A stretch of 64,000 nt of DNA from Bowmanella dokdonensis (GCF_017254865.1 NZ_JAFKCV010000006.1:1-64000); one strand, 5' to 3'. Shown: positions 1 to 9,911, numbered from the stretch's first letter. The notes: generated from the letters alone by a model not told the origin. Numbers and translations: made by a program.

Positions 1-105
1 CCGACACTCTTTTAACGAGTGTCCACACAGATTGTCTCGTTGCTAATTGTTAAAGAACACTGCCTCTTGGGCTGCCCGAGTCGGCCTGGGCCTCTCTCAA
101 GCGGG
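1..105 (-). promoter_or_regulatory. rRNA operon leader with boxA antiterminator
   Basis: Reading leftward, this stretch matches the 16S rRNA leader of gammaproteobacteria. A boxA-type antitermination element (TGTTCTTTAACA on the minus strand) lies at 48-59 and is followed by the usual ACAATCTGTGTGG segment. The 16S gene itself would lie left of the window. BoxA recruits the NusB/S10 antitermination complex; that role is known for the family and not shown here. The similarity also fits a 16S-23S spacer boxA, but the promoters just upstream make the operon leader far more likely. Confidence 0.85.
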
Positions 106-111
106 ACGCGA

Positions 112-139
112 ATTCTACGCTATCCTTCTTCGCTGTCAA
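112..139 (-). promoter_or_regulatory. rRNA operon promoter P2-like
   Basis: On the minus strand a perfect -35 TTGACA (134-139) is separated by 16 bp from -10 TAGAAT (112-117), followed by a C/G-rich discriminator. It lies just upstream of the boxA leader and downstream of a second promoter, as expected for rrn P2. Confidence 0.75.
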
Positions 140-250
140 GCCATCCAACCGAAGTTTTTTGCCTGACCTTCCCTGCCGATTGCTCGTCTTCACCTGACCT
201 TCCTGGCCACCGGGTTAAGCTGGTTGGCCTACCCCGTCGAAGTGCGGCGC

Positions 251-278
251 ATTCTAGAGATTTATATCGAGGCGTCAA
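251..278 (-). promoter_or_regulatory. rRNA operon promoter P1-like
   Basis: On the minus strand -35 TTGACG (273-278), a 16-bp spacer and -10 TAGAAT (251-256) are followed by the discriminator GCGCCGCACT, close to the GCGCC discriminator of Escherichia coli rrn P1 promoters, which confers ppGpp/DksA and growth-rate control. The A/T-rich tract at 290-370 would serve as UP element and Fis-binding region; that part is inferred. dksA itself is present at about 51.3 kb. Confidence 0.8.
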
Positions 279-438
279 GAGCCATACCCAATATATTTTG
301 TCTTTTCTTGGCCGACCGCCTAATTTGTACCCAACTCGTCGTTTTTTGTTTCTTTTTGGTTAAATTTTGTTACCTTTGAACTCCTTTTCTGTACGCTAGT
401 CCAACACTGGTGTTGCAGTAACTATTGGAAAGCTGTCC

Positions 439-1212
439 ATGAACAAACTAATTTATTCAGCGCTTTTCCTCGCCATGACCGCAAACCCGGTGCTGGCAGA
501 GGAAGCAGAGAATAACAGTAATACGGAGACAGCCGACTTTATTCAGCGTCAGGTACAACAGAATATGTCCATTGGCAGGGCGATCAAAAGCATCGTCAGC
601 CATTACCCACAGGATGTGGAGGTTGTTGTCGGCACCGCTTTGGATCTTTATCCGGAGCACTATAAAGAAGTCATACACGCGGCGATTTCGGCTCAGCCTG
701 CCCTGACCGAGGATGTTGTGCGCATTGCCATTGAAAAGGGCATTACCAGCTGCACTAATATTGTCGAGACAGCCATTAACGCCGAGCCCAGCTACGTGGA
801 CTTTGTTGTCAATGCAGCGGCACATTCTACGCCGGATGAGTTGAACGATATCGTGAGGGTGGCCGTTGTCACCGAACCCAACTCTGCCGATTCGATCGTC
901 CGCTCAGTCGCCAAGGCCCATCCAAACAAGCTGGTTGATATCATAAGAACCGCAATGGAAGCGGTGCCCTTTGTTGGCGAATATATAGTAGAAACGCTAC
1001 TGGCTGCCTATCCCGAAAGTGCGGACCAGGTCGTCACAACGGCAGTGCAGGAGTCGGGCTCACACCGCCAAAACCTGCAGCGCATTCTTGAAACGGCCCG
1101 TAGCGCCGGTTTAAGCGACGAGATGCTGACCCAGTACGCGTTGCAAGGTGGAGCAACACAGGAAGAGATCACCGCGATCCTGGCCAAGCAAGGTCATGAA
1201 GAAGAGAACTGA
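439..1212 (+). CDS. Secreted protein of ten 15-residue repeats, function unknown
   Basis: A 257-aa protein with a signal peptide (hydrophobic core about residues 5-18, cleavage likely after ALA at 20). Residues 57-206 are ten consecutive units of exactly 15 residues, each beginning with Pro (one exception, Ile) and carrying two hydrophobic residues at unit positions 7-8 and usually Ala at 11 or 12. This suggests a regular helical solenoid, probably periplasmic. I do not recognise the family. The start has GGAAAG six bases upstream. A palindrome CAACAC-TG-GTGTTG (402-415) lies in the leader. The gene is divergent from the rRNA promoters and ends at a terminator shared with rplQ. Confidence 0.75.
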   Translation: MNKLIYSALFLAMTANPVLAEEAENNSNTETADFIQRQVQQNMSIGRAIKSIVSHYPQDVEVVVGTALDLYPEHYKEVIHAAISAQPALTEDVVRIAIEKGITSCTNIVETAINAEPSYVDFVVNAAAHSTPDELNDIVRVAVVTEPNSADSIVRSVAKAHPNKLVDIIRTAMEAVPFVGEYIVETLLAAYPESADQVVTTAVQESGSHRQNLQRILETARSAGLSDEMLTQYALQGGATQEEITAILAKQGHEEEN

Positions 1213-1260
1213 TAAAGTCTGGGTTAATACCCATCGGATTAAGTCAGTCTGACAGAAAAT

Positions 1261-1289
1261 AAAAAACCGGGCAAAAGCCCGGTTTTTTT
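1261..1289. terminator. Bidirectional rho-independent terminator
   Basis: The stem CCGGGC-aaaa-GCCCGG is flanked by six A on the left and seven T on the right, so it can end both the rightward repeat-protein gene and the leftward rplQ (alpha operon). Confidence 0.9.
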
Positions 1290-1306
1290 ATACGATGCAC
1301 GTCGCC

Positions 1307-1708
1307 TTATTCAGCGACGGCTTCCTCAGTTGCTTCAACTTCTTCAGCAACAGGGCGGTCTACCAGTTCAACGTATGCCATGGGGGCATTATCACCGGTA
1401 CGGAAACCACATTTCAGAATGCGAATGTAGCCTCCGGGACGCTCGGTGTAACGAGGACCCAGTTCGTTGAAAAGTTTTCCTACTACTTCTTTATCACCAG
1501 TACGGGCAAAGGCCAAACGGCGATTTGCAACACTGTCTTGCTTAGCAAGTGTGATAAGAGGCTCAATAACGCGACGCAGTTCTTTCGCCTTAGGCAAAGT
1601 TGTTTTGATGATTTCGTGTTTCACCAAAGAACCCGCCATATTGCGGAACATCGCTTGACGATGGCTGCTATTGCGATTTAACTGACGACCACTCTTACGA
1701 TGGCGCAT
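1307..1708 (-). CDS. rplQ: 50S ribosomal protein L17
   Basis: A 133-aa full-length L17 starting [20 protein letters not shown], the family's diagnostic N-terminus. It sits near the peptide exit tunnel of the large subunit. The C-terminus is an acidic tail (about residues 120-133), slightly longer than in enterics. It is the last gene of the alpha operon, 42 bp downstream of rpoA, and is followed by a strong terminator. Confidence 0.97.
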   Translation of the reverse strand: MRHRKSGRQLNRNSSHRQAMFRNMAGSLVKHEIIKTTLPKAKELRRVIEPLITLAKQDSVANRRLAFARTGDKEVVGKLFNELGPRYTERPGGYIRILKCGFRTGDNAPMAYVELVDRPVAEEVEATEEAVAE

Positions 1709-1750
1709 GGTTCTTTCCTTCTTAACAGATCAGTTTAACTTGCGACCTGA

Positions 1751-2740
1751 TTAGTCTTTCTCAGCAATACTCTCTGGTGGCCAGTTTTCCAGGCGCATAC
1801 CCAATGAGAGTCCGCGAGAAGCGAGCACGTCTTTGATCTCAGTCAGAGACTTCTTACCCAGATTAGGGGTCTTAAGCAGCTCTACTTCTGTGCGCTGGAC
1901 CAGGTCACCAATGTATTGGATAGCTTCTGCTTTCAAACAGTTGGCTGAACGTACGGTCAACTCGAGATCGTCGACAGGACGAAGCAGAATCGGATCGAAC
2001 TCCGGCTTCTCTTCTTTGGCCACTGGCTCCTTGATATCCCGCAATTCAACGAAGGCATCCAGTTGCTCAGCCAAAATAGTGGCTGCGCGTCGGATGGCTT
2101 CCTCGGGATCGATAGTGCCGTTGGTTTCCATATCGATAATCAATTTGTCGAGGTCAGTGCGTTGTTCCACACGGGCAGACTCGACAGCGTAGGCGATACG
2201 CTCAACAGGACTGAAAGAGGCGTCCACCAACAAACGACCAATCGGTCTGTCGTCTTCTTCAGAGGAACGGCGAGCCGCCGCAGGAATATAACCACGACCC
2301 ATTTCCACTTTGATGCGCATACTGATAGACGCATCACCGGTCAGGGTGCAGATAACGTGATCTGGATTGACAATAGTCACGTCACCGTCATGTTGAATAT
2401 CACCAGCAACGACAGGGCCTGCACCGGACTTAACCAGGGTCAGGGTAGCTTCGTTCTTTCCTTCGAGACGAACGGCCAGACCTTTGAGGTTCAGCAGAAT
2501 CTCGATAACGTCTTCCTGGACGCCTTCCTTGGTGCTGTACTCATGCAACACACCGTCAATCTCAACTTCCGTCACCGCGCAACCAGGCATGGAAGACAAA
2601 AGAATACGACGCAGTGCGTTACCGAGTGTATGACCGAAACCACGCTCCAACGGCTCAAGTGTGACCTTAGCGCGGGTTTTGGATACGTTATCTATCTCGA
2701 CTAACCTTGGTTTAAGGAATTCAGTTACAGAACCCGACAT
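1751..2740 (-). CDS. rpoA: RNA polymerase alpha subunit
   Basis: A 329-aa alpha subunit of the usual length. The N-terminal domain (about 1-235) drives dimerisation and assembly with beta and beta'; it includes the [20 protein letters not shown] signature near residues 34-53. A linker leads to the C-terminal domain (about 250-320), with the helix-hairpin-helix region that binds UP elements and activators such as CRP. It lies 22 bp downstream of rpsD in the alpha operon. Confidence 0.98.
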   Translation of the reverse strand: MSGSVTEFLKPRLVEIDNVSKTRAKVTLEPLERGFGHTLGNALRRILLSSMPGCAVTEVEIDGVLHEYSTKEGVQEDVIEILLNLKGLAVRLEGKNEATLTLVKSGAGPVVAGDIQHDGDVTIVNPDHVICTLTGDASISMRIKVEMGRGYIPAAARRSSEEDDRPIGRLLVDASFSPVERIAYAVESARVEQRTDLDKLIIDMETNGTIDPEEAIRRAATILAEQLDAFVELRDIKEPVAKEEKPEFDPILLRPVDDLELTVRSANCLKAEAIQYIGDLVQRTEVELLKTPNLGKKSLTEIKDVLASRGLSLGMRLENWPPESIAEKD

Positions 2741-2762
2741 TGTTTCCTCTCTTTGACCTTCT

Positions 2763-3383
2763 TTACTTAGAGTAAAGTTCGACGATCAGCTGTTCGTTAA
2801 TTTCGGCAGACAAGTCACTACGCTCAGGAAGACGCTTGAAAGTGCCTTCCATCTTCTTGCTGTCCACTTCTATCCAGGTAGGCTTCTCGCGCTGATCGGC
2901 GAGTTCCAGGGCAGACACGATACGAGCCTGCTTCTTGGCCTTCTCACGAACAGACACAACGTCTTCAGCAGATACGCTAAAAGAAGGAACGTTAACAACC
3001 TGACCATTTACCAGGATGGCTTTATGACTGACCAGCTGACGCGCTTCAGAGCGAGTGCTGGCAAAGCCCATGCGGTAAACTACGTTGTCAAGGCGCTGCT
3101 CTAGCAGCTGCAGCAGGTTTTCACCCGTGTTGCCTTTCAGACGTGCCGCTTCTTTGTAGTAGTTACGGAATTGCTTTTCCAGTACGCCATACATACGACG
3201 AACTTTCTGCTTTTCGCGCAACTGCACACCATAATCAGACAAACGGCCACGACGGGCACCGTGCTGACCTGGCGCAGTATCAATTTTACATTTCGAGTCA
3301 ATTGCTCGAACGCCACTTTTCAGGAACAGGTCTGTTCCTTCGCGGCGGCTAAGTTTGAGTTTGGGACCCAAATATCTTGCCAT
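2763..3383 (-). CDS. rpsD: 30S ribosomal protein S4
   Basis: A 206-aa S4 beginning [20 protein letters not shown]. The S4 RNA-binding domain occupies about residues 94-157. S4 nucleates assembly of the 16S 5' domain and in enterics represses the alpha operon by binding the leader before rpsM; a matching leader is present here at 4173-4241. Fourth gene of the alpha-operon block, between rpsK and rpoA. Confidence 0.97.
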   Translation of the reverse strand: MARYLGPKLKLSRREGTDLFLKSGVRAIDSKCKIDTAPGQHGARRGRLSDYGVQLREKQKVRRMYGVLEKQFRNYYKEAARLKGNTGENLLQLLEQRLDNVVYRMGFASTRSEARQLVSHKAILVNGQVVNVPSFSVSAEDVVSVREKAKKQARIVSALELADQREKPTWIEVDSKKMEGTFKRLPERSDLSAEINEQLIVELYSK

Positions 3384-3413
3384 GATCTTTCTCCAACTGT
3401 CCTAAAACAGCGC

Positions 3414-3803
3414 TTATACGCGACGTTTCTTGGGTGGACGACAACCGTTGTGAGGAATAGGGGTCACATCGGTAATGTTAGTGATACGGTAACCTGTCGC
3501 ATTCAGGGCACGGATCGCAGACTCACGGCCTGGACCTGGACCTTTTACAAACACTTCAAGGTTTTTCAAACCGTATTCCTGAGCCGCAACACCCGCGCGC
3601 TCTGCAGCAACCTGGGCAGCAAAAGGCGTGGATTTACGTGAACCACGGAAGCCGGAGCCGCCGGAAGTTGCCCAAGACAGAGCGTTGCCCTGACGGTCAG
3701 TAATCGTCACTATCGTGTTGTTGAAAGAGGCATGGATATGAGCCATACCATCTGCTACCTGGCGTTTTACGCGCTTACGAGTACGTACTGGTGCTTTTGC
3801 CAT
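3414..3803 (-). CDS. rpsK: 30S ribosomal protein S11
   Basis: A 129-aa S11, full length, with a basic N-terminus ([13 protein letters not shown]) and the conserved C-terminal [15 protein letters not shown]. It is part of the platform of the small subunit, near the E-site mRNA path. It lies 12 bp downstream of rpsM. Confidence 0.97.
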   Translation of the reverse strand: MAKAPVRTRKRVKRQVADGMAHIHASFNNTIVTITDRQGNALSWATSGGSGFRGSRKSTPFAAQVAAERAGVAAQEYGLKNLEVFVKGPGPGRESAIRALNATGYRITNITDVTPIPHNGCRPPKKRRV

Positions 3804-3815
3804 AAATCCCCCCGC

Positions 3816-4172
3816 TTACTTCTTAATCGGCTTACGAGGACCTTTACGGGTGCGCGCATTAGTCTTAGTGCGCTGACCACGTACAGGCAAGCTGCGACGG
3901 TGACGCAAGCCACGGAAACAACCTAGGTCCATCAAACGTTTGATGCTCATTGAAACTTCACGACGCAGGTCACCTTCAACAGTGAACTTGGCGACTTCGT
4001 CACGCAGTTTATCAATTTGCGTTTCATCAAGATCTTTGATCTTGGTAGTCTCTGCAACACCAGCGGCAGAACAGATGCTTTTCGCACGAGTTGCACCGAC
4101 ACCGAAGATCGCCTGGATGGCGATCACGGCATGCTTGTGTTCAGGGATGTTAATGCCAGCGATACGGGCCAC
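3816..4172 (-). CDS. rpsM: 30S ribosomal protein S13
   Basis: A 118-aa S13 (head of the 30S subunit, contacts tRNA and L5). I place the start at the GTG at 4172 ([16 protein letters not shown]), because AGGAG lies 8 bases upstream, the length then matches E. coli S13, and E. coli rpsM also starts with GTG. A further in-frame GTG at 4181 would add three residues but overlaps the Shine-Dalgarno sequence. The C-terminal basic tail ([18 protein letters not shown]) is typical. Confidence 0.96.
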   Translation of the reverse strand: MARIAGINIPEHKHAVIAIQAIFGVGATRAKSICSAAGVAETTKIKDLDETQIDKLRDEVAKFTVEGDLRREVSMSIKRLMDLGCFRGLRHRRSLPVRGQRTKTNARTRKGPRKPIKK

Positions 4173-4241
4173 TAACAGCACTCCTATAGTTAAAATGTCG
4201 TCAGCCTAAAAAGCCCGCTAGGATACTTACCCGACGACAAA
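4173..4241 (-). promoter_or_regulatory. Alpha-operon leader, S4-type translational operator
   Basis: The leader before rpsM keeps the core of the E. coli alpha-operon S4-binding pseudoknot: AGTATCCT, then GCGGGCTTTT, then a TATAGGAGTG ribosome-binding region just before GTG. An outer stem GTCGTC/GACGAC (4233-4238 with 4197-4202) closes the structure. S4 feedback repression is established in E. coli and inferred here by homology. A weak hairpin AGCTC-gcaa-GAGCT lies just upstream (4251-4266), at the spc/alpha boundary. Confidence 0.7.
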
Positions 4242-4276
4242 ATTGCAAATTAAGCTCTTGCGAGCTAGTTTTTTGA

Positions 4277-4393
4277 TTAGCCTTGCCTTTGCTTGTGCTT
4301 AGGGTCACTGCTACAAATCACACGCACAACACCGTTGCGCTTGATGATCTTGCAGTTACGGCAAATCGCTTTGACAGATGCACGAACTTTCAT
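4277..4393 (-). CDS. rpmJ: 50S ribosomal protein L36
   Basis: A 38-aa protein starting [20 protein letters not shown] and ending HKQRQG, the same length as E. coli L36. The zinc-binding ligands are present (CRNC, a later Cys, and His in PKHK), so this is the zinc-containing C+ paralogue. It is the last gene of the spc operon, 24 bp downstream of secY. Confidence 0.97.
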   Translation of the reverse strand: MKVRASVKAICRNCKIIKRNGVVRVICSSDPKHKQRQG

Positions 4394-4417
4394 TTCGTTA
4401 CTCCGTAATGGCCAATC

Positions 4418-5737
4418 TTAACGGCCGAAGCCTTTCAGATTGGCTTTCTTCAGAACAGACTCATACTGATGAGACATCAGATGGGTCTGCACCTGTGCCA
4501 TAAAGTCCATAATCACCACCACAATAATCAGCAGTGACGTACCGCCAAAATAGAACTGGACGTTCCAGGCGATCATCATGAACTCGGGCACCAAACAAAT
4601 AAAGGTAATATACAAAGCGCCAGCCAGGGTCAGACGTGTCATCACTTTATCGATGTAACGTGAGGTCTGCTCGCCGGGACGGATTCCAGGTACAAAGGCA
4701 CCGGACTTCTTCAGGTTATCTGCCGTCTCACGCGGGTTGAACACCAACGCAGTATAGAAGAAACAGAAGAAGATAATCGCCGCGGCATACATGATCACAT
4801 ACAAGGGTTGTCCCGGAGACATCATCAGAGACACATCCTGCAACCAGGACATGGCTTCGCTGGAACCAAACCAACTGGCGATGGTTCCAGGAAAAAGAAT
4901 GATGCTCGAGGCAAAAATTGGTGGAATCACACCGGCCATGTTGACTTTAAGTGGCAAGTGGGTGCTTTGCGCTGCAAACACCTTACGGCCCTGCTGACGC
5001 TTGGCATAGTTGACCACGATACGACGCTGGCCACGCTCCACGAATACCACAAAATAAGTCACGGCGACGATGATCACACCGATCAACAACAGGAACAGCA
5101 TGTTCAGGTCGCCCTGTCTTGCCTGCTCCACTGTCTGACCGATTGCTGTCGGCAAGCCTGCCACGATCCCGGTGAAAATCAGAATGGAGATACCATTCCC
5201 GATTCCCCGCTCCGTGATCTGCTCACCCAGCCACATCAGGAACATGGTTCCAGTGACCAGGCTGACCACTGCCGTAAAGTAGAAGCCAAAGCCAGGATTG
5301 ATGACCAACCCCTGCATCATGTTGGGCAGTCCTGTGGCAATAGCTATTGCCTGGAAAATAGACAGTATCAGGGTCAAATACCTGGTGTACTGGCTGATCT
5401 TCCGCCGTCCCGCTTCTCCTTCTTTTTTCAGCTCGGCCATCTGTGGGTGCACCACAGTCATCAACTGCATGATAATGGACGCTGAAATATAAGGCATGAT
5501 GCCGAGTGCCAGGATTGATGCACGCTCAAGCGCACCACCGGAGAACATGTTAAACATTTCCACGATGGTGCCCTTCTGCTGGTCAAATAACTGAGCCAGC
5601 ACAGCCGCATCAATACCAGGAATAGGCACGAAAGAACCAAGCCTGAATACGATAATCGCACCCAAGACAAACAGGAGTCTTGTTTTCAGCTCGGACAACC
5701 CGCCTTTGGCGCCTGAATCCAATCCTGGTTTAGCCAT
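4418..5737 (-). CDS. secY: Protein translocase subunit SecY
   Basis: A 439-aa inner-membrane protein with ten predicted transmembrane segments, the channel subunit of the Sec translocon. The N-terminus ([20 protein letters not shown]) and cytosolic loops ([31 protein letters not shown]) are the SecA/ribosome contact regions of the family. It lies 5 bp downstream of rplO in the spc operon. Confidence 0.97.
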   Translation of the reverse strand: MAKPGLDSGAKGGLSELKTRLLFVLGAIIVFRLGSFVPIPGIDAAVLAQLFDQQKGTIVEMFNMFSGGALERASILALGIMPYISASIIMQLMTVVHPQMAELKKEGEAGRRKISQYTRYLTLILSIFQAIAIATGLPNMMQGLVINPGFGFYFTAVVSLVTGTMFLMWLGEQITERGIGNGISILIFTGIVAGLPTAIGQTVEQARQGDLNMLFLLLIGVIIVAVTYFVVFVERGQRRIVVNYAKRQQGRKVFAAQSTHLPLKVNMAGVIPPIFASSIILFPGTIASWFGSSEAMSWLQDVSLMMSPGQPLYVIMYAAAIIFFCFFYTALVFNPRETADNLKKSGAFVPGIRPGEQTSRYIDKVMTRLTLAGALYITFICLVPEFMMIAWNVQFYFGGTSLLIIVVVIMDFMAQVQTHLMSHQYESVLKKANLKGFGR

Positions 5738-5742
5738 TTAGC

Positions 5743-6177
5743 TTATTCCTCTACTTTACCGCCGGCAGCTTCGATAGCTTCACGGGCGCCTTTGCTTACC
5801 TTCAAGCCACTAACAGTAACAGCGCGAGCGATGTCACCACTTTTCATTACCTTGACATTCAGCACGTCTTTTTTGACCAGACCTGCTGCTTTCAAAGTTT
5901 CCAGTGACACCACTTCACCCTCTACCTTGGCGATTTCATTCAGGGTCACCTGATCAGAGACCAGTGACTTACGTGAAGTGAAACCGAACTTGGGCAGACG
6001 GCGCTGGATAGGCATCTGACCACCTTCGAAGCCGGCACGGATAGTACCGCCAGAACGCGACGTCTGACCTTTGTGACCACGGCCACCGGTTTTACCCAGG
6101 CCGGAACCGATACCACGGCCCAGGCGCTTGGGAGATTTCTTTGCTCCAGGTGCTGGAGACAGCGTATTCAAATGCAT
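5743..6177 (-). CDS. rplO: 50S ribosomal protein L15
   Basis: A 144-aa L15 beginning [20 protein letters not shown]. The long glycine- and arginine-rich N-terminal extension (about residues 10-55) penetrates 23S rRNA; a compact C-terminal domain follows. It lies 3 bp downstream of rpmD. Confidence 0.97.
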   Translation of the reverse strand: MHLNTLSPAPGAKKSPKRLGRGIGSGLGKTGGRGHKGQTSRSGGTIRAGFEGGQMPIQRRLPKFGFTSRKSLVSDQVTLNEIAKVEGEVVSLETLKAAGLVKKDVLNVKVMKSGDIARAVTVSGLKVSKGAREAIEAAGGKVEE

Positions 6178-6180
6178 GGG

Positions 6181-6363
6181 TTACTCCTCAACTATCTCAA
6201 CCATGTAGCTGACTTTGTTGATCATACCGCGAACAGCAGGAGTGTCTTCCAACTCACGGACATGACCGATGCGACGCAGTCCCAAACCAGTCAGTGTCGC
6301 TTTGTGCTTAGGCAGACGAGCGATAGCACTTTTGGTTTGTTTTACTTTGATTGTCTTAGCCAT
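6181..6363 (-). CDS. rpmD: 50S ribosomal protein L30
   Basis: A 60-aa L30 ([20 protein letters not shown]), the short bacterial form. It lies between rpsE and rplO, with 6-bp and 3-bp gaps, consistent with translational coupling. Confidence 0.96.
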   Translation of the reverse strand: MAKTIKVKQTKSAIARLPKHKATLTGLGLRRIGHVRELEDTPAVRGMINKVSYMVEIVEE

Positions 6364-6369
6364 GATCCA

Positions 6370-6870
6370 TTACCCCAAAATCTGTTCTACGGACAACCCA
6401 CGCTTGGCTGCAACCTGCTCAGGGGATTTCATATCCACCAGGGCATTAATAGTTGCACGCACTACGTTAATCGGGTTGGTAGAGCCGTAGCATTTTGAAA
6501 GTACGTTTTGTACGCCAGCCACTTCCAGGACAGCACGCATCGCACCACCGGCAATAATACCGGTACCTTCGGATGCAGGCTGCATATAAACCTGAGAACC
6601 AGAATGACGACCCTTGATCGGATGCTGAAGGGTGTTCCCATTCAGACCCACGGTAACCAGGTTACGGCGTGCCTTTTCCATCGCTTTTTGAATAGCGGCA
6701 GGAACTTCACGGGCTTTGCCATAACCGAAACCGACACGACCGTTACCGTCGCCCACTACTGTCAAGGCAGTGAAGCTAAAGATACGACCACCTTTAACTA
6801 CTTTGGACACACGGTTTACGGCAATCAGCTTCTCTAACAGTTCACCGTTTTGAACTTCTACTTTAGCCAT
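6370..6870 (-). CDS. rpsE: 30S ribosomal protein S5
   Basis: A 166-aa S5. The N-terminal double-stranded RNA-binding domain covers about residues 10-75 and contains the [11 protein letters not shown] loop where spectinomycin-resistance mutations map in E. coli; the C-terminal domain follows. It contributes to decoding fidelity and mRNA entry. It lies 9 bp downstream of rplR. Confidence 0.97.
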   Translation of the reverse strand: MAKVEVQNGELLEKLIAVNRVSKVVKGGRIFSFTALTVVGDGNGRVGFGYGKAREVPAAIQKAMEKARRNLVTVGLNGNTLQHPIKGRHSGSQVYMQPASEGTGIIAGGAMRAVLEVAGVQNVLSKCYGSTNPINVVRATINALVDMKSPEQVAAKRGLSVEQILG

Positions 6871-6879
6871 AATCTACTC

Positions 6880-7233
6880 CTAGAACTGAAGGCCAGCTTC
6901 GCGAGCTGCATCAGCCAATGCCTTCACTCGACCGTGATACTTGAAACCGCTGCGATCGAAAGAGACTTCTTTGATGCCTTTTTCAATTGCACGCTGTGCG
7001 ATCGCTTTACCTACTGCCGTCGCTGCATCTGCGTTACCTGTTACTTTCAGGTCCTTACGCAGGTCCGCTTCAACGGTAGAGGCAGCCGCCAGCACTTCTG
7101 CGCCGTTAGGGGCAATCAGTTGTGCATAGATGTGGCGGGGAGTACGGTGTACCACCAGGCGATGCGCGCCCAGTTCACTGATCTTTTTGCGAGCGCGAGT
7201 CGCGCGACGCAAACGAGCTGTTTTCTTATCCAT
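6880..7233 (-). CDS. rplR: 50S ribosomal protein L18
   Basis: A 117-aa L18 ([20 protein letters not shown]), the 5S-rRNA-binding protein of the central protuberance. The basic N-terminus (1-20) and the [21 protein letters not shown]-terminus are typical. Same length as in E. coli. Confidence 0.97.
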   Translation of the reverse strand: MDKKTARLRRATRARKKISELGAHRLVVHRTPRHIYAQLIAPNGAEVLAAASTVEADLRKDLKVTGNADAATAVGKAIAQRAIEKGIKEVSFDRSGFKYHGRVKALADAAREAGLQF

Positions 7234-7245
7234 CGTATCAACCCC

Positions 7246-7779
7246 TTACTTTTTCTTGGCTTCTTTACGACGCACAGCTTCATCGGCATAACGCACACCT
7301 TTACCTTTGTAAGGCTCTGGTGGACGGTACCCACGGATGTTAGCTGCGACCTGACCTACCAGCTGCTTGTCGGCGCCTTTGACGACGATTTCAGTCTGGC
7401 TAGGAGTTTCTACGCTGATGCCGGCAGGCATTTCGTAGACCACTGGGTGAGAGAAACCCAACGTCAGATTCAGTTTGGCGCCCTGTGCCTGAGCACGGTA
7501 ACCAACACCTTGAAGCTGAAGTTTTTTCTCAAAACCATTGGTAACGCCGATCATCATGCCGTTCAGCAGGGCGCGAGCAGTACCAGCCTGAGCCCAGCCA
7601 TCGACCACGCCTTCACGAGGCAGAGTCTTTAGCAGGTTCTCTTCTTTTACCACTTCAACGCCACCGTTAAACTCACGGCTCAGCGTACCATTCTTACCTT
7701 TCAGGGTGACTTCCTGGCCTTTGATGGTGACTTCTACACCAGACAGGATTTCAACCGGGGCTTTTGCTACACGTGACAT
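7246..7779 (-). CDS. rplF: 50S ribosomal protein L6
   Basis: A 177-aa L6, two tandem alpha/beta domains (about 1-80 and 81-177). The signature [11 protein letters not shown] lies near residues 155-165 and the protein ends in a lysine-rich tail. It sits near the sarcin-ricin loop and the L7/L12 stalk base. It lies 13 bp downstream of rpsH. Confidence 0.97.
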   Translation of the reverse strand: MSRVAKAPVEILSGVEVTIKGQEVTLKGKNGTLSREFNGGVEVVKEENLLKTLPREGVVDGWAQAGTARALLNGMMIGVTNGFEKKLQLQGVGYRAQAQGAKLNLTLGFSHPVVYEMPAGISVETPSQTEIVVKGADKQLVGQVAANIRGYRPPEPYKGKGVRYADEAVRRKEAKKK

Positions 7780-7792
7780 CGATATTCCTCCG

Positions 7793-8185
7793 TTACGCTA
7801 CATAGCCGATGATTTCACCGCCCATACCGGCCTTGCGAGCCGCGCGGTCAGTCATCACGCCCTTGGAAGTTGAAACGATCGCGACACCCAGGCCACCCAT
7901 TACTTTTGGCAGCTCATCTTTTTTCTTGTAGATGCGCAGACCGGGGCGGCTGACTCGCTCGATGGTTTCAATCACTTTCTTGCCTTCGAAATACTTCAGG
8001 GTAACTTCGAGGACAGGCTTCACGTCACCAGATGCCTGGAAATCCGCAATGTAGCCTTCTTCTTTCAGTACCTTGGCAATCGCAACACGCAGTTTGGACG
8101 AAGGCATAGCGACAGACACTTTGCTGGCCAGCTGACCGTTACGGATGCGGGTAAACATATCCGCGATAGGATCTTGCATACTCAT
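7793..8185 (-). CDS. rpsH: 30S ribosomal protein S8
   Basis: A 130-aa S8, full length, binding helix 21 of 16S rRNA. The C-terminus carries the conserved [20 protein letters not shown]-like segment. In E. coli S8 is also the translational repressor of the spc operon at the rplE start; I did not verify the corresponding RNA fold here. Confidence 0.97.
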   Translation of the reverse strand: MSMQDPIADMFTRIRNGQLASKVSVAMPSSKLRVAIAKVLKEEGYIADFQASGDVKPVLEVTLKYFEGKKVIETIERVSRPGLRIYKKKDELPKVMGGLGVAIVSTSKGVMTDRAARKAGMGGEIIGYVA

Positions 8186-8197
8186 CTTAGCTACTCC

Positions 8198-8503
8198 TTA
8201 CCAACTGGCTTTCTTAAGACCAGGGACTTCACCACGCATGGCGGCCTCACGCAGTTTGATACGGCTTAAGCCGAACTTGCGCAGGAAACCATGAGGACGA
8301 CCTGTAATGCGGCAGCGGTTATGCAGACGCGTACGGGCAGAGTCACGAGGTAATGATTGCAGCTTGAGCACGGCGTCCCAACGCTCTTCGTCAGAAGAGT
8401 TTACACTGCTGATAATGGCTTTGAGCTCCGCACGCTGTTCAGCGTACTTGGCTACCAGCTTGGCGCGTTTGACTTCACGCGCTTTCATTGATTGTTTTGC
8501 CAT
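8198..8503 (-). CDS. rpsN: 30S ribosomal protein S14, long zinc-free form
   Basis: A 101-aa S14 ([20 protein letters not shown]). It is the long form, without the CxxC...CxxC zinc motif of the short type, and ends in the conserved [19 protein letters not shown]. It belongs to the 30S head. It lies 11 bp downstream of rplE. Confidence 0.97.
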   Translation of the reverse strand: MAKQSMKAREVKRAKLVAKYAEQRAELKAIISSVNSSDEERWDAVLKLQSLPRDSARTRLHNRCRITGRPHGFLRKFGLSRIKLREAAMRGEVPGLKKASW

Positions 8504-8514
8504 AACCCTACACC

Positions 8515-9054
8515 TTATTTCTTGAATGGGAAGTTAAAAGCAGCCAGCAGAGCGCGACCTTCCTCATCCGATTTGGCAGAAGTAGAGATAGTAATATCCA
8601 TACCACGTACCTTATCGACTTTATCAAAGTCGATTTCGGGGAAGATGATTTGCTCGCGAACACCCATGCTATAGTTTCCACGACCGTCGAATGACTTAGC
8701 ATTCAGGCCACGGAAGTCACGGATACGTGGGATAGCGATTGAAATCAAACGCTCAAGGAATTCCCACATACGCTCGCCACGTAGGGTTACTTTACAGCCA
8801 ATCGGATAACCTTCACGGATTTTAAAACCCGCTACAGATTTGCGTGCAACGGTAACAACAGGCTTTTGACCAGCAATTGCCTGCATGTCAGCAGTGGCGT
8901 TTTCCAACACCTTCTTATCCGCTACAGCTTCACCCAAACCCATGTTCAGGGTGATTTTCTCAATCCGAGGGACTTGCATGACGCTTTTGTAACCGAACTG
9001 CTTCGCAAGTTCTGCCACTACTGTTTCTTTATAGAAATCATGCAGTTTCGCCAT
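8515..9054 (-). CDS. rplE: 50S ribosomal protein L5
   Basis: A 179-aa L5 from the ATG at 9054 ([20 protein letters not shown]); GGAG lies 6 bases upstream and the length equals E. coli L5. A longer reading from a TTG at 9066 would use the Shine-Dalgarno sequence as coding and is rejected. L5 binds 5S rRNA and forms the B1b bridge with S13. Spc operon, between rplX and rpsN. Confidence 0.97.
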   Translation of the reverse strand: MAKLHDFYKETVVAELAKQFGYKSVMQVPRIEKITLNMGLGEAVADKKVLENATADMQAIAGQKPVVTVARKSVAGFKIREGYPIGCKVTLRGERMWEFLERLISIAIPRIRDFRGLNAKSFDGRGNYSMGVREQIIFPEIDFDKVDKVRGMDITISTSAKSDEEGRALLAAFNFPFKK

Positions 9055-9070
9055 CGTAATCTCCAATTAA

Positions 9071-9385
9071 TTAAACCAGTTCACCGTTGGATTTGAAGAC
9101 ACGTACCTTCTTGTCATCTTCAAAACGGAAACCGACGCGATCAGCCTTGCCCGTCTTAGGGTTCAGGATCGCTACATTCGATACATGAATTGATGCTTCT
9201 TTCTCAACGATGCCACCAGCAACGCCCAACTGAGGGTTAGGCTTCTGATGTTTCTTCATCAAATTCACACCTTCTACTACCAGACGGTCAGATGCAGGCA
9301 GAACTTTCAGGACTTTGCCTGTTTTGCCTTTATCTTTACCGGCCAATACGACAACTTCATCATCACGACGAATTTTGCTTGCCAT
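9071..9385 (-). CDS. rplX: 50S ribosomal protein L24
   Basis: A 104-aa L24 with the N-terminal KOW motif (about residues 3-36, [20 protein letters not shown]). It is an assembly initiator protein near the exit tunnel. It lies 12 bp downstream of rplN. Confidence 0.97.
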   Translation of the reverse strand: MASKIRRDDEVVVLAGKDKGKTGKVLKVLPASDRLVVEGVNLMKKHQKPNPQLGVAGGIVEKEASIHVSNVAILNPKTGKADRVGFRFEDDKKVRVFKSNGELV

Positions 9386-9397
9386 TATCGTGACTCC

Positions 9398-9766
9398 TTA
9401 TAGTACCTCTGGGGCCAGTGAGATGATCTTCATGAATTTATCTCCACGAAGCTCACGGGTTACCGGGCCAAAGATACGCGTACCAATAGGTTGCTTGTTG
9501 TTGTTCAGCAACACGGCTGCGTTGCTGTCAAAACGGATCAGAGAACCGTCAGGACGACGAACGCCTTTTCTAGTACGCACCACCACTGCATTCAGTACGT
9601 CACCTTTTTTAACTTTACCGCGAGGAATTGCTTCCTTGACGGTAACTTTGATGATGTCACCGATATGTGCATAACGGCGATGCGAGCCACCAAGAACCTT
9701 AATACACATTACCCTGCGAGCGCCGGAGTTATCGGCCACATCCAGGCTAGTTTGCATTTGGATCAT
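9398..9766 (-). CDS. rplN: 50S ribosomal protein L14
   Basis: A 122-aa L14 ([20 protein letters not shown]), the first gene of the spc operon and the last ribosomal gene on this side. In most gammaproteobacteria rpsQ of the S10 operon follows immediately upstream; here it does not, and repeats plus an unrelated lipoprotein gene follow instead. L14 lies at the subunit interface (bridges B5/B8). Confidence 0.97.
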   Translation of the reverse strand: MIQMQTSLDVADNSGARRVMCIKVLGGSHRRYAHIGDIIKVTVKEAIPRGKVKKGDVLNAVVVRTRKGVRRPDGSLIRFDSNAAVLLNNNKQPIGTRIFGPVTRELRGDKFMKIISLAPEVL

Positions 9767-9847
9767 TGTTAGTGCTCCGCTGTTGTTAAGGCCTTCTCAG
9801 GCCGTTTAGCTGCTTTAATAGTCATACCCCTATAAAAAGGGCGCGAA

Positions 9848-9856
9848 ATAATAACA
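9848..9856 (-). promoter_or_regulatory. Candidate spc operon promoter (extended -10)
   Basis: On the minus strand TGTTATTAT (TG, one base, then -10 TATTAT at 9848-9853) is followed by the G/C discriminator TTCGCGCCC, typical of stringently controlled ribosomal promoters. No good -35 is visible at 17 bp. Start would be near 9841, giving a leader of about 75 nt before rplN. Because rplN has lost its upstream S10 neighbours, the operon needs its own promoter here; the exact site is an inference. Confidence 0.45.
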
Positions 9857-9911
9857 GAAAAGAATTTAGGGGGATACCCGCAATGTTGAAAAAAGCGACT
9901 GATTCGCTTTT

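Noticed and set aside
19-363. 114-aa reading frame in the rRNA leader
   Set aside because: It covers boxA and both rRNA promoters and shows no coding pattern.
2063-2704. 213-aa reading frame antisense to rpoA
   Set aside because: It is the shadow of rpoA; low-complexity-free but no ribosome site and no family resemblance.
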